Source of the DNA: Candidatus Gastranaerophilales bacterium
GTDB taxonomy: Bacteria; Cyanobacteriota; Vampirovibrionia; Gastranaerophilales; Gastranaerophilaceae
NCBI GenBank assembly: GCA_944323685.1
Contig: CALUTJ010000008.1
Location: 1 to 64,000 of the forward strand
Direction: 5' to 3'
DNA length: 64,000 bases
In this document: positions 8,531-16,787 of the stretch, piece by piece
How the letters are laid out: the number at the start of each line of letters is the position of its first letter
Position numbering within the stretch: position 1 is the first letter of the stretch
Translations under genes and position numbers: made by a program
Notes under the pieces: generated by a model
The model's input: only the letters and a program-made list of their open reading frames with translations
What the model was told of the DNA's origin: nothing
The model's database searches: none

Positions 8531-9299
8531 TTTTGTAATCTATTCCCTGATTTTCGAAAATTTTATTAAAAAAATCTTTAAACTGTTCAACGGTTTTGCT
8601 TCGCAAAATCATATTAAATCCGTAATTAAACGGATGTTTTTTTTCTGGTTTTTCTTCCAGAAGCGCACGTTCTATATACTCTTTAACAAGAGCATTTGTC
8701 CTTGTGCACAAATCTCTTTGATTTGGCGCATTGTCTTTTGTTTCAACTGCTTCTTGCAAGAGTTTTTGTGCTCTTGTATTAAGGTCATCAAAGTTAGGAC
8801 TTGTGTCTTTAATAATTGATTTTAAAACACAGTCCCTCTCATTAAAAGCTGTAATATCCGGCTCAAATTTGTATTTGCCGTGGAAATATACTGCGGTATT
8901 TTTAGAAGTAATTTTTATATGCGAACTTTTGTTTTCCATCATTTCCATGATACTTCCAAGCCGCAAGAGTTCCCCTATACGGAAACTTTTTCTTCTGTAT
9001 TCGTCTTCTACTTTTATATCAAAACCGGTTATATCTTTTGTTTTGTTATTCTCTAACGATAAAAGCTCGTGTCCGAGTTTTTTATTAAAGGCATTCTTTA
9101 CTTCTATAATAAAATTATTTTCTCCGCGGTGATATTTTGTTATGTTGACAAAAACATCACCTATTGCCCCTTTATTCAACTTAAACTGCTCAAACAACTT
9201 TCTTCCGTCCGGTTGTTCGCAGGTTTGCCACAAAACTTTTACGGGCGGGATATTTTGTATATTCTTCGGCTTTAAAGACAGAATACTCATATAAGTCAT
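8526..9299 (-). CDS. GNAT-like protein, lineage-specific
   Basis: About 257 residues from ATG 9299; starts at 9290 or 9311 are also possible, since no clear SD is visible. The central region looks like a GNAT acetyltransferase core. A strand GFDIKVEDEYRRKS leads into RIGELLRLGSIMEMMEN, which fits the acetyl-CoA pyrophosphate loop and following helix. IKITSKNTAVYFHGKYKFEP then resembles the closing GNAT strand and Y-x-K-x-G-F motif. The C-terminal third is helical with no assignment. The N-terminus LSLKPKNIQNIPPVK recalls the short leaders of other small proteins in the window. Substrate unknown; the GNAT call is by eye. Confidence 0.6.
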   Translation of the reverse strand: MTYMSILSLKPKNIQNIPPVKVLWQTCEQPDGRKLFEQFKLNKGAIGDVFVNITKYHRGENNFIIEVKNAFNKKLGHELLSLENNKTKDITGFDIKVEDEYRRKSFRIGELLRLGSIMEMMENKSSHIKITSKNTAVYFHGKYKFEPDITAFNERDCVLKSIIKDTSPNFDDLNTRAQKLLQEAVETKDNAPNQRDLCTRTNALVKEYIERALLEEKPEKKHPFNYGFNMILRSKTVEQFKDFFNKIFENQGIDYKI

Positions 9300-9411
9300 A
9301 AAACCAATCAAAATATATTTTGCTAGTGAATATTCATATTTTAGAGTTTTATTTAACTTTTTTTATATTAGAAATAATGTTATTATGGAGAAAAGCTTTA
9401 AAGGATTTTTT

Positions 9412-9825
9412 ATGGAAAATAATATACTGGATTTATCGTCATTTGAAAAAGCGCTGAATAGTCTTTATGAGGTCATAATCATTTATAATGAGGATAAAAC
9501 AAATTTAATTACCAGAGATTCAATGATTCAACGTTTTGAATACACGTATTCAATCTCATTAAAAATGATAAAAAGATATTTTTCTAAGAGTGCTTTTATA
9601 CCGGAAAATGTTGAATCAATGACTTTTAATTCAATGGTACGACAAGCCAATAAAATGGGACTTTTATGTTCCAATCTGGAAAAATGGGACGATTACAGAC
9701 AAAAACGTAATTTAACCTCTCACACTTATAATGAAAACGCAGCAAAGGAAGTCGTTTCTATAATAGAAGATTTTGCAAATGAAGCACAATATCTTTTAGA
9801 CAGATTGAAAGAGAAAAATAACTGA
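9412..9825 (+). CDS. Nucleotidyltransferase-associated HI0074/HEPN-like protein
   Basis: 137 residues from ATG 9412 (AAGGA 6 bases upstream). The helical pattern and RNLTSHTY segment match the HI0074 family (nucleotidyltransferase substrate-binding protein), a member of the HEPN superfamily whose R-x4-H motif is seen here as R-N-L-T-S-H. It overlaps the downstream nucleotidyltransferase by one base (TGATG), so the two are translationally coupled. Pairs of this type are described as two-component enzymes, and several (HepT/MntA) act as toxin-antitoxin modules in which the MNT partner modifies the HEPN protein. Which applies here is not known. Confidence 0.85.
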   Translation: MENNILDLSSFEKALNSLYEVIIIYNEDKTNLITRDSMIQRFEYTYSISLKMIKRYFSKSAFIPENVESMTFNSMVRQANKMGLLCSNLEKWDDYRQKRNLTSHTYNENAAKEVVSIIEDFANEAQYLLDRLKEKNN

Positions 9826-10124
9826 TGTTTGGATTGGAAACAAGACATATTGAATTTATTCTCAGCACTTTAAGACAGTATATCCCTGAAAAAGACGTAA
9901 AATTTTATATTTTCGGTTCACGCGCAAAAGGAACTTTTAAAGAATATTCTGATATAGATATAGCTGTTGATTTAAACGGTAAAAGCATTCCTGCGTCTGT
10001 TTTGGCAAAAATTTTGTCAGCGTTCGAAGACTCAACTTTGCCTTATGAGGTCGATGTAGTAGACTTAAACGCAATTGATGAAAGTTTTAAAAATATTATT
10101 AAAGATTCTTTAATAAAACTGTAA
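9825..10124 (+). CDS. MNT-type minimal nucleotidyltransferase
   Basis: 99 residues, a minimal polymerase-beta-like nucleotidyltransferase. The active-site pattern G-S-x10-D-x-D is present as GSRAKG at residues 32-37, then SDIDIAVD. A third acidic position is supplied by the VDVVDL strand. Its start overlaps the stop of the HEPN-like gene. It likely adds nucleotides to its HEPN partner or to a small substrate, by analogy with MntA/HepT and HI0073/HI0074. It converges on pheA with no intergenic base. Confidence 0.88.
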   Translation: MFGLETRHIEFILSTLRQYIPEKDVKFYIFGSRAKGTFKEYSDIDIAVDLNGKSIPASVLAKILSAFEDSTLPYEVDVVDLNAIDESFKNIIKDSLIKL

Positions 10125-10997
10125 TTAAAATTTTCTGTATGACCCGAGGATTTTTATATAGTTTGTATTCAGCCTGATTAAATCCAGCACTTTTTGTGAA
10201 GGTTCATCCGTGATATGTCCTTCAAAGTCCACAAAAAAAACATATTCTCCGAGATTTTTTTTAGAAGGTCTGGAATCAATATAAGAAAGGTTTATATTGA
10301 GTGCGTCAAACACGTTTAAGACTTTAACAAGTGCACCCGGCTGATTTTTTGTAGCAAAGGCAATACTTGTTTTATCACTGTCAGTTGCGGTTGTACTGCA
10401 ACGGGAAAGCATGATAAAACGCGTTTTGTTGTCATGTTCGTCATTTATGTTTTTAGCCAGAACATTGAGTTTAAAAAGTTCAGCCGTTCTTTTATTTGCG
10501 ATTGCAGCGTAAGATTCATCAAGGTCAACAAGTTCCTGAGCTGCTTTGCTTGTTGAAGCTTTTTCAATCTGTTCAATATTGGAATCAAAATGTTTGCTGA
10601 TAAAATTCTGACACTGTGCAAGCGCCTGCGGATGAGAGATAATTTTCTTTATTTTTTTTATATCTTTCGCTTTTGAAACAAGACAGTGATGTATGGGTAT
10701 TACGGTTTCCGCACATATTTGAACACAGGAATCTTTAAGGCTCAACAGATTGTCGAGAGTTTCTCTGACCATACCTTCTATAGAATTTTCTATAGGAATA
10801 ATCCCTGCCGCATTAGGGTTTGCATCTACATATTCAATGATTTTTTTTACCGTAGCAAACGGTATCTGCTCAATATTTTTTTGAGCAAGAATTGTTAAAA
10901 ATTGATTTTTGGCTATCTCGCTGTAAGTGCCGACCGGCCCTAAAAACAAAAGCTCTTTAATTTCTTCATTTATCTCAATCATTTTGCCGTATGCCAT
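10125..10997 (-). CDS. pheA: Prephenate dehydratase
   Basis: 290 residues: a PDT catalytic domain followed by a regulatory ACT domain, with no chorismate mutase fusion. It converts prephenate to phenylpyruvate for phenylalanine synthesis. FLGPVGTYSE near the N-terminus, IIPIENSIEG and the catalytic NKTRFIML (T-R-F) motif are present. The ACT domain begins at TSIAFATKNQPGALVKVL and includes the phenylalanine-binding motif as IDSRP (usually ESRP). The first ATG (10997) is used; a second in-frame ATG lies five codons later and neither has a strong SD. A TATAAT-like -10 lies about 20 bases upstream on the minus strand. Confidence 0.95.
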   Translation of the reverse strand: MAYGKMIEINEEIKELLFLGPVGTYSEIAKNQFLTILAQKNIEQIPFATVKKIIEYVDANPNAAGIIPIENSIEGMVRETLDNLLSLKDSCVQICAETVIPIHHCLVSKAKDIKKIKKIISHPQALAQCQNFISKHFDSNIEQIEKASTSKAAQELVDLDESYAAIANKRTAELFKLNVLAKNINDEHDNKTRFIMLSRCSTTATDSDKTSIAFATKNQPGALVKVLNVFDALNINLSYIDSRPSKKNLGEYVFFVDFEGHITDEPSQKVLDLIRLNTNYIKILGSYRKF

Positions 10998-11096
10998 TTA
11001 TCTGGTAAAATAACATATTATATTGTACAAAATTGTCTGAAAATTGACAATTGTGCAACACGAGAAGAAAAATTTACTCAGACTTACGGGAAAAGT

Positions 11097-12503
11097 ATGG
11101 ACACAAACATTAAATTCGGTACAGACGGCTGGAGAGCCATAGTAGGCAAAGATTTTAACAAAGAAAACGTAGAAATTGTTACAAAAGCAATTGCACAATA
11201 CATTCTTGAAAAAGACGGCATAAACAAACCTGTCATCATAGGTTATGACCCCAGAAACATGGCAAAAGAATTTGCACAATTTTCAGCAGAAATTTTATCA
11301 AATGCAGGTTTTAAAGTTACGGTTTCTTCAGAAGTTGTACCCACCCCCGTACTGGCTTTTAACGCTCAGTACAGAAATGCTGATGCTTTGATGTTCACGG
11401 CTTCGCACAATCCGCCTGAATATCTCGGGATAAAGTATATTCCGGATTACGCAGGGCCTGCCACAACAAAAATCACCAATGCAATAATGGAAAACATAAA
11501 AAATATTGATTCAATTGTGTTTAAATCCTTGCAAAAACCTGAAATTAAATACGAGTCTTTTAAAGAACCGTACTTTAAGCATATTGAATCAATTATTAAT
11601 TTTGAAAAGATTAAAGACTATTTTACGCGCGAAGACGATGACGGAGAAATTATTTACGACGGACTTTACAGTGCAAGCACAGGTTATTTTGACGAACTTT
11701 TAAAAAGAAACGGTATAAGCTGCGAATGCTTACATATGAACCATGACCCGAACTTCGGCGGAGGTATGCCGGAACCAAAAGCTAAATACCTGTCGGAATT
11801 AATCGATTTAATTGCCCGCAGAACAAGTGCTATCGGTTTGAGCAATGACGGCGACGGCGACAGATTCGGAGTAATAAACGAAAAAGCGGAATTTGTCACC
11901 CCTAATGAAATTATTGCACTGCTTTTAGGACATTTAATTAACAACAAAAATTATTCCGGAAGACTCGTTAAAACAGTCGGTGCAAGCCAAATGCTGGACA
12001 TTATAGCAGATTACTACAATGTTGAAGTAATAGAAACCCCTGTCGGCTTTAAATGGGTCGGGGCTGCAATGCGTGAATACGATGTTATAATAGGCGGCGA
12101 AGAATCAGGCGGCCTGAGTATCAAAGGTCATATTCCGGAAAAAGACGGAATACTTGCAGATTTGCTCGTATTAGAGATGCTGGCTTACGAAAACAAATCT
12201 CTGTGGGAATTGCAGGAAGACTTAAAACAAATTGCGGGCTGTACTTTTGTTAACGAGCGTGTGGATTTAAAACTGCTTGATAACACACAGCTTGAAATCT
12301 TAATGAATAAATACGGCGAGCTGGACAAAATTGCGGGATTCTCTATTAAAGACAAAGACGATAAAGACGGTGTAAAATACTATCTTGACGATGACAGAAC
12401 GTGGGTGCTTATACGCCCGAGCGGGACAGAACCCTTATTAAGAATTTATTTTGAGTCTGATTCCAAAGAAAAAATTGAAAAATTAAAGGAATTTTTTGCA
12501 TAA
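11097..12503 (+). CDS. Phosphoglucomutase/phosphomannomutase family protein
   Basis: 468 residues, alpha-D-phosphohexomutase superfamily with all four domains. The phosphoserine loop is TASHNPPEYLG, the metal loop NDGDGDRFGV, the sugar-binding loop GGEESGG, and the phosphate-binding loop RPSGTEPLLRIY. It interconverts hexose 1- and 6-phosphates; glucose is the likely sugar given glgA in the same region, but mannose or glucosamine cannot be excluded by eye. It starts 99 bases after pheA's divergent start. Its stop overlaps the next start (TAATG), so the membrane gene at 12503 is coupled to it. Confidence 0.93.
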   Translation: MDTNIKFGTDGWRAIVGKDFNKENVEIVTKAIAQYILEKDGINKPVIIGYDPRNMAKEFAQFSAEILSNAGFKVTVSSEVVPTPVLAFNAQYRNADALMFTASHNPPEYLGIKYIPDYAGPATTKITNAIMENIKNIDSIVFKSLQKPEIKYESFKEPYFKHIESIINFEKIKDYFTREDDDGEIIYDGLYSASTGYFDELLKRNGISCECLHMNHDPNFGGGMPEPKAKYLSELIDLIARRTSAIGLSNDGDGDRFGVINEKAEFVTPNEIIALLLGHLINNKNYSGRLVKTVGASQMLDIIADYYNVEVIETPVGFKWVGAAMREYDVIIGGEESGGLSIKGHIPEKDGILADLLVLEMLAYENKSLWELQEDLKQIAGCTFVNERVDLKLLDNTQLEILMNKYGELDKIAGFSIKDKDDKDGVKYYLDDDRTWVLIRPSGTEPLLRIYFESDSKEKIEKLKEFFA

Positions 12504-13090
12504 TGAAAGAACTCAAACCGGTATTGATAAGAGATAACAAACAATCAATAATTATATTTTGCATGATGTTTGTTGCATTGTTTATGATTGTTGCTCCGGT
12601 TTCTTTGTATGTAAAAGAAGCCGTCTGGGGGCTTGGCACGTTAATTTTTCTTGTCAGTTTAAGCATACTTGTTATTGTAAGAAGCACGAACAGAACTCTT
12701 CCGAGATTTGTTGAAATTAAAGAAGATTCGCTAAATTTTATTTACTGGAACGGTGATAAAAAAACAGTATCATTAAAAGAGATTGAATCCGTTATTGTTG
12801 ACGGGCATGTCGGAAAGTCAATAACTACAACTGTCAGTGTAAAAACCAAACAGGATACAATAAAAATCTGGATAGAAGTTTTTGACACAACAAGAGATTT
12901 AATTAATTTTTTAAACAACAAAGTTGAAATAACATACAAAGACAAAAATCATGAACGTGTTGTTAAAGAAAACTTGAACCCGAACCCGTGGCGCAAAAGA
13001 TTCCGCACGGCCTTTGCGTATTTCTGGGTGGCAATATTCTGGGCAATGGCAGTTGCTATAAATTTAAACCTGCCGTCAATGGTGCATTAA
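12503..13090 (+). CDS. Three-segment membrane protein, possibly with a PH-like domain
   Basis: 195 residues. Two adjacent transmembrane segments lie at about residues 14-34 and 38-56 and a third at about 170-188. Between them a beta-rich soluble part (RFVEIKEDSLNFIYWNGDKK..., LKEIESVIVD) resembles the bacterial PH-type domains of YdbS-like membrane proteins. That resemblance is by pattern only. It is translationally coupled to the phosphohexomutase but shows no obvious functional link. Confidence 0.65.
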   Translation: MKELKPVLIRDNKQSIIIFCMMFVALFMIVAPVSLYVKEAVWGLGTLIFLVSLSILVIVRSTNRTLPRFVEIKEDSLNFIYWNGDKKTVSLKEIESVIVDGHVGKSITTTVSVKTKQDTIKIWIEVFDTTRDLINFLNNKVEITYKDKNHERVVKENLNPNPWRKRFRTAFAYFWVAIFWAMAVAINLNLPSMVH

Positions 13091-13216
13091 AAACAGTTAA
13101 ATTTTTCAAATTTCCTTAACATTTTCATGAATAAGCAATAACTTTAAATTACACCTATAATTTTTTAATTTATTAATTACACATGTAACAATTTTAAGTG
13201 TAATCATTACAATAGT

Positions 13217-13245
13217 TTGTAAAATAGTATCTGTTATATTATAAT
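13217..13245 (+). promoter_or_regulatory. Sigma-70 type promoter of glyQ
   Basis: TTGTAA (13217-13222), 17 bases, TATAAT (13240-13245). Expected start near 13252, giving a leader of about 87 bases. Confidence 0.6.
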
Positions 13246-13270
13246 GTTAGAACTTGAAGAAGAAATGAGT

Positions 13271-13316
13271 GTGTAAGCCTTACACAATAAAGGTTAGCAT
13301 ACATTTTGAAAATGTA
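13271..13316 (+). promoter_or_regulatory. Paired palindromes in the glyQ leader
   Basis: GTGTAAG-C-CTTACAC (13271-13285) and TACATTTT-G-AAAATGTA (13300-13316) are two perfect odd-length palindromes. Their centres (13278 and 13308) are 30 bp apart, close to three helical turns. With single-base centres they look more like protein-binding sites than RNA hairpins. A ten-codon frame starting at ATG 13246 ends in the first palindrome. Function unknown. Confidence 0.4.
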
Positions 13317-13338
13317 AGAGTACTGGAATCAAGAGAGA

Positions 13339-14229
13339 ATGGCTTTAACCTTCCAAGAATTAATTTTAAATTTATCAAAATTTTGGTCAGACTACGGATG
13401 TATAATTCAACAGCCTTATGATATAGAAAAAGGTGCAAGCACCATGAACCCTGCAACGTTTTTGCGTTCACTGGGGCCTGAACCGTGGAATACTGCAATG
13501 GTTGAACCTTGCAGAAGACCGACTGATGCACGTTATGGCGAAAACCCTAACAGGCTCGGACACTATTTTCAATATCAGGTTATTTTAAAACCTTCACCGG
13601 ACAATGCTCAAGAGCTTTATTTAAAAAGCTTGGAAGCCATGGGTATTGACCTGTCACAGCACGATGTAAGATTTGTTGAAGATAACTGGGAATCCCCGAC
13701 TTTAGGCGCTGCCGGTGTCGGCTGGGAAGTCTGGTTAGACGGTATGGAAATTACCCAGTTTACATATTTTCAACAGGTCGGCGGTTTGGAAATAAAACCC
13801 GTTGCGCTTGAATTAACTTACGGGCTTGAACGTATTGCAATGTATCTTCAAAACGTAAATTCCGTTTACGATGTTATGTGGAATAACGAATTAAAATACG
13901 GCGAGATTTATTTGCAAAACGAAATTGAACAGTCTAAATACAATTTTGAAGTTTCTGACGCACAAAGACTTTTCAAACTTTTTGATTTGTATCAGGAAGA
14001 AGTTGAAAATTGTGTTGAAAACGAACTTGTACTTCCCGCTTACGATTACGTTTTAAAATGCTCTCACACATTTAACCTGCTTGACGCCAGAGGCGTAATC
14101 AGCAAAGACGAAAGAATCAATTTTATTAACAGAGTGAGAAGAATGGCTGCAATGGTAGCCAGATTGTACGTTGAACAAAGAGAAAAATTAGGTTTCCCCC
14201 TACTTAAAAAAACAACAATTAATAAATAA
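13339..14229 (+). CDS. glyQ: Glycyl-tRNA synthetase alpha subunit
   Basis: 296 residues, the catalytic subunit of the bacterial alpha2beta2 glycyl-tRNA synthetase. It opens with [19 protein letters not shown], followed by [16 protein letters not shown]. The class II motif 2 equivalent ([16 protein letters not shown]) and [18 protein letters not shown] are typical. The GAGAGA SD lies about 5 bases before ATG 13339. The beta subunit gene glyS, often adjacent, is not here; an amino-acid permease follows 15 bases later instead. Confidence 0.97.
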   Translation: MALTFQELILNLSKFWSDYGCIIQQPYDIEKGASTMNPATFLRSLGPEPWNTAMVEPCRRPTDARYGENPNRLGHYFQYQVILKPSPDNAQELYLKSLEAMGIDLSQHDVRFVEDNWESPTLGAAGVGWEVWLDGMEITQFTYFQQVGGLEIKPVALELTYGLERIAMYLQNVNSVYDVMWNNELKYGEIYLQNEIEQSKYNFEVSDAQRLFKLFDLYQEEVENCVENELVLPAYDYVLKCSHTFNLLDARGVISKDERINFINRVRRMAAMVARLYVEQREKLGFPLLKKTTINK

Positions 14230-14244
14230 TAAAAGGAAATTTAC

Positions 14245-15867
14245 ATGAGCCAACAAGATGTTACTGAACCGAAACTGGTTGAACACTTTATCTCTAAGTT
14301 GTTGAAGACAAAAAATCCCGATGACATGATAGCCGACACAAAAGCAACCGGCTTGAATAAAACATTGACGTGGATTGATTTGATTATACTCGGGATAGGT
14401 GCCGTAATCGGTGCGGGTATTTTTTCCATGGTAGGTACGGCTGTTGTTGGTACGGCATCTCATCCGGGAGCCGGCCCTGCACTTATCATATCAATGGTCA
14501 TCGCAGCTATTGCCTGCATATTTTCTGCTTTATGTTATGCGGAATTTGCGGCTATGATACCGGTATCAGGCGGTGTTTACACCTATACTTTTGCCACAAT
14601 GGGTGAGCTAGCAGCCTGGATGGTAGGCTGGGTATTGATGCTTCAATACACCATAGGTAACATTGCGGTTGCTTGCAGCTGGACGGGTTATTTGTTCCAA
14701 TTCTTAAGAGGATTTGAAACATATACAACTCATTTGCCCGCAGCATTGCAGGGAATTATTCATCATATAATGTACCCGCCGTTATGGTTGATTAGTGATT
14801 ACGGTTCAGCTAAAGCTGCTTATTTAAAAATGGGAATGACACCTGCTGACCATATTCCGCATTTGTTCGGGATTATTCCTGTTTGCATAAATATTCCCGC
14901 AATATGTATTATTGCACTTGTTACATATATTCTTGTAAAAGGGATATCAGAATCCAAAAACATGGCAAGCATCATGGTTGCAATAAAATTGCTTGTAATT
15001 GCCCTGTTTATCGGTGTCGGTGCTTTTTATGTAAAACCGGCAAACTGGACACCGTTTATGCCGAACGGTGTAGGCAGTGTCTTGATAAGCGCATTTACAA
15101 TCTTCTTTGCATACACCGGTTTTGATGCAATATCCACAGCCGCAGAAGAAACAAAAAATCCGCAAAGAGATGTTCCGATTGGTATTATAGGTACACTGCT
15201 TGCGTGTACGGTTGTTTATATTTTTGTGGCACTTGTTTTAACAGGTGTTGTACCGTGGAACCAAATTAACATTAACGCTCCTATAGCACACGCAATACAA
15301 AAAACAGGTCAAAACTGGATTGCCGGTTTCATTTCAATAGGAGCCCTGACCGGTTTAACCTCTGTTTTACTTGTTATGCAGCTTGCTGCTACAAGAATAC
15401 TTTTTGCAATGGCAAGGGACAACTTCTTCCCCACATTGCTTAAAAAAGTTCACCCCGTATACAAAACACCTCATGTAATCACATGGCTTGTCGGCGGCGC
15501 AATGATGATAGGCTGTTTATTCTTAGACTTGAACCTTGCTGCCCAGCTTTGTATATTCAGCGTATTTACGGCATTTATTATGGTTTGTATAAGCGTTTTG
15601 ATTTTGAGAAAAACAGACCCTGACAGAGAAAGACCTTTCAAAGTTCCGTTCTCGCCGTTATTCCCGTCTTTAGGAATACTGCTTTGCGGAAGCTTAATGT
15701 GCGTTGCTGTTGTCAGCATGGGCAAACATGCCATATTATTCCCGTTATGGTTATTAATAGGTATTAGCATTTACGCCGGATACGGATATAAAAGAAACAG
15801 ACGTATAGAAAAAATTGAGGAAAAACGCCAGCAAAATAAAGCGGCAAGAGAGAGAGCGTCATTATAA
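14245..15867 (+). CDS. APC-family amino acid permease
   Basis: 540 residues with about twelve to fourteen hydrophobic segments. The first membrane segment carries the APC signature GAVIGAGIFSMVG, and VSGGVYTYT follows as in cationic amino acid transporters. GFDAISTAAEETKNPQRDVP is the conserved cytoplasmic loop between segments 6 and 7. The sequence resembles the CAT/YfnA-like branch; the substrate cannot be told by eye. AAAAGGA precedes the ATG. Only 15 bases separate it from glyQ, so the two are probably co-transcribed. Confidence 0.93.
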   Translation: MSQQDVTEPKLVEHFISKLLKTKNPDDMIADTKATGLNKTLTWIDLIILGIGAVIGAGIFSMVGTAVVGTASHPGAGPALIISMVIAAIACIFSALCYAEFAAMIPVSGGVYTYTFATMGELAAWMVGWVLMLQYTIGNIAVACSWTGYLFQFLRGFETYTTHLPAALQGIIHHIMYPPLWLISDYGSAKAAYLKMGMTPADHIPHLFGIIPVCINIPAICIIALVTYILVKGISESKNMASIMVAIKLLVIALFIGVGAFYVKPANWTPFMPNGVGSVLISAFTIFFAYTGFDAISTAAEETKNPQRDVPIGIIGTLLACTVVYIFVALVLTGVVPWNQININAPIAHAIQKTGQNWIAGFISIGALTGLTSVLLVMQLAATRILFAMARDNFFPTLLKKVHPVYKTPHVITWLVGGAMMIGCLFLDLNLAAQLCIFSVFTAFIMVCISVLILRKTDPDRERPFKVPFSPLFPSLGILLCGSLMCVAVVSMGKHAILFPLWLLIGISIYAGYGYKRNRRIEKIEEKRQQNKAARERASL

Positions 15868-15880
15868 GATGACGACATAA

Positions 15881-16059
15881 ATTGTCCGAAAAAAATTCGT
15901 GATAAGGAGCAAAGCGACGTGAACGAATTTTTGGAGTGACACATTGTTCACATAGTGAAGCCATTTTTCAGGCTTCACCACAGTTCAGCCGAAAAAGAAG
16001 GCAAAGGTGAGCAGTGACGGCTCGAAGGCTCAAGGCGGCAACTGCGACACTAGATTAGA
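15881..16059 (+). repeat. 179-bp interspersed structured element, copy 2
   Basis: Same orientation, ends and hairpins as copy 1, with the consensus GCG in the first loop. It lies 13 bases after the permease stop codon and just before a terminator shared with the convergent gene. Confidence 0.9.
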
Positions 16060-16070
16060 TATAAATAAAA

Positions 16071-16104
16071 AACCTTCCAAAATTAAAAATTCGGAAGGTT
16101 TTTT
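16071..16104. terminator. Terminator between the permease and the 16122 gene
   Basis: AACCTTCC (16071-16078) pairs with GGAAGGTT (16093-16100) and is followed by TTTT. An A run on the other side allows bidirectional use. Confidence 0.85.
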
Positions 16105-16121
16105 ATTATTAAATATTTATT

Positions 16122-16643
16122 CTAATCTTCATTAATTGTGCCGACAACATTATACGCATAACCAACCAGCGCACCTAAAGCAGCACCCGGAAGAATAAAA
16201 TGAGTATAAGGTCTTGCCTGTTTTGCGGCATTTTTGATATTAGCAATTGTAATATTTTTTGAAGCTTTCATCTGAGCTGCAAGGTCATCAACCATAAGCT
16301 CGACTTTAGTTTGAACTTCCTGAGGAGCTTTATTGATAGCAGCTTTTGCAGCTTTAAGCTGTTGCGATGTTTTTGCTTTTGCTCTTTTTATAAACAGTTT
16401 TAAAGCTTCATTATCCTTATCTTTTTTTAACAAATCCTGAGCTTTTTCAATAACATTCTTTTTTACAGCCTTAACATTGTCTTCTTTCATCACATCCGAT
16501 TTATTGAAAACAAAGTAATCCATCTCAGGTTTGTAAACAGGAATAGCATAACGCAAGCCAAGCCCCACTGCACCGCCAACCGCCATGGCTGCCGGTATGC
16601 TTACGTTTTTAGGTTCTGTTGTTTTAATTACAGAAACTTGCAT
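16122..16643 (-). CDS. Helical protein with two glycine-rich membrane segments, lineage-specific
   Basis: 173 residues; AGGAAAG lies 5 bases before the ATG. A first hydrophobic, Gly/Ala-rich segment spans about residues 17-35 (AAMAVGGAVGLGLRYAIPV) and a matching one about 147-165 (FILPGAALGALVGYAYNVV). Between them is a long Lys-rich helical stretch. The symmetry suggests a hairpin-like membrane protein with a cytosolic or periplasmic coiled middle. It begins MQVSVIKTTEPKNVSIP, similar in style to other small proteins here. No family recognised. Confidence 0.7.
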   Translation of the reverse strand: MQVSVIKTTEPKNVSIPAAMAVGGAVGLGLRYAIPVYKPEMDYFVFNKSDVMKEDNVKAVKKNVIEKAQDLLKKDKDNEALKLFIKRAKAKTSQQLKAAKAAINKAPQEVQTKVELMVDDLAAQMKASKNITIANIKNAAKQARPYTHFILPGAALGALVGYAYNVVGTINED

Positions 16644-16787
16644 TAGTCTTTCCTATAAATTCTCTTCTTTTTAATTGATAGATAAAAACTGAAACCCTTA
16701 TGTGCAAAGGTTTTAACACCTTTCCCTAAGCGTTATCTTAAATTTTTTATATTGTATCACCGCATGTTATATGTGTCAACACTATAA

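Noticed and set aside
13091-13338. T-box riboswitch before glyQ
   Set aside because: No T-box consensus or specifier-loop layout, and the leader is too short.
15764-15964. Minus-strand frame starting MASLCEQCVTPKI
   Set aside because: The frame starts inside the 179-bp element and runs into the permease gene. The same start appears at other copies with different, unrelated continuations.
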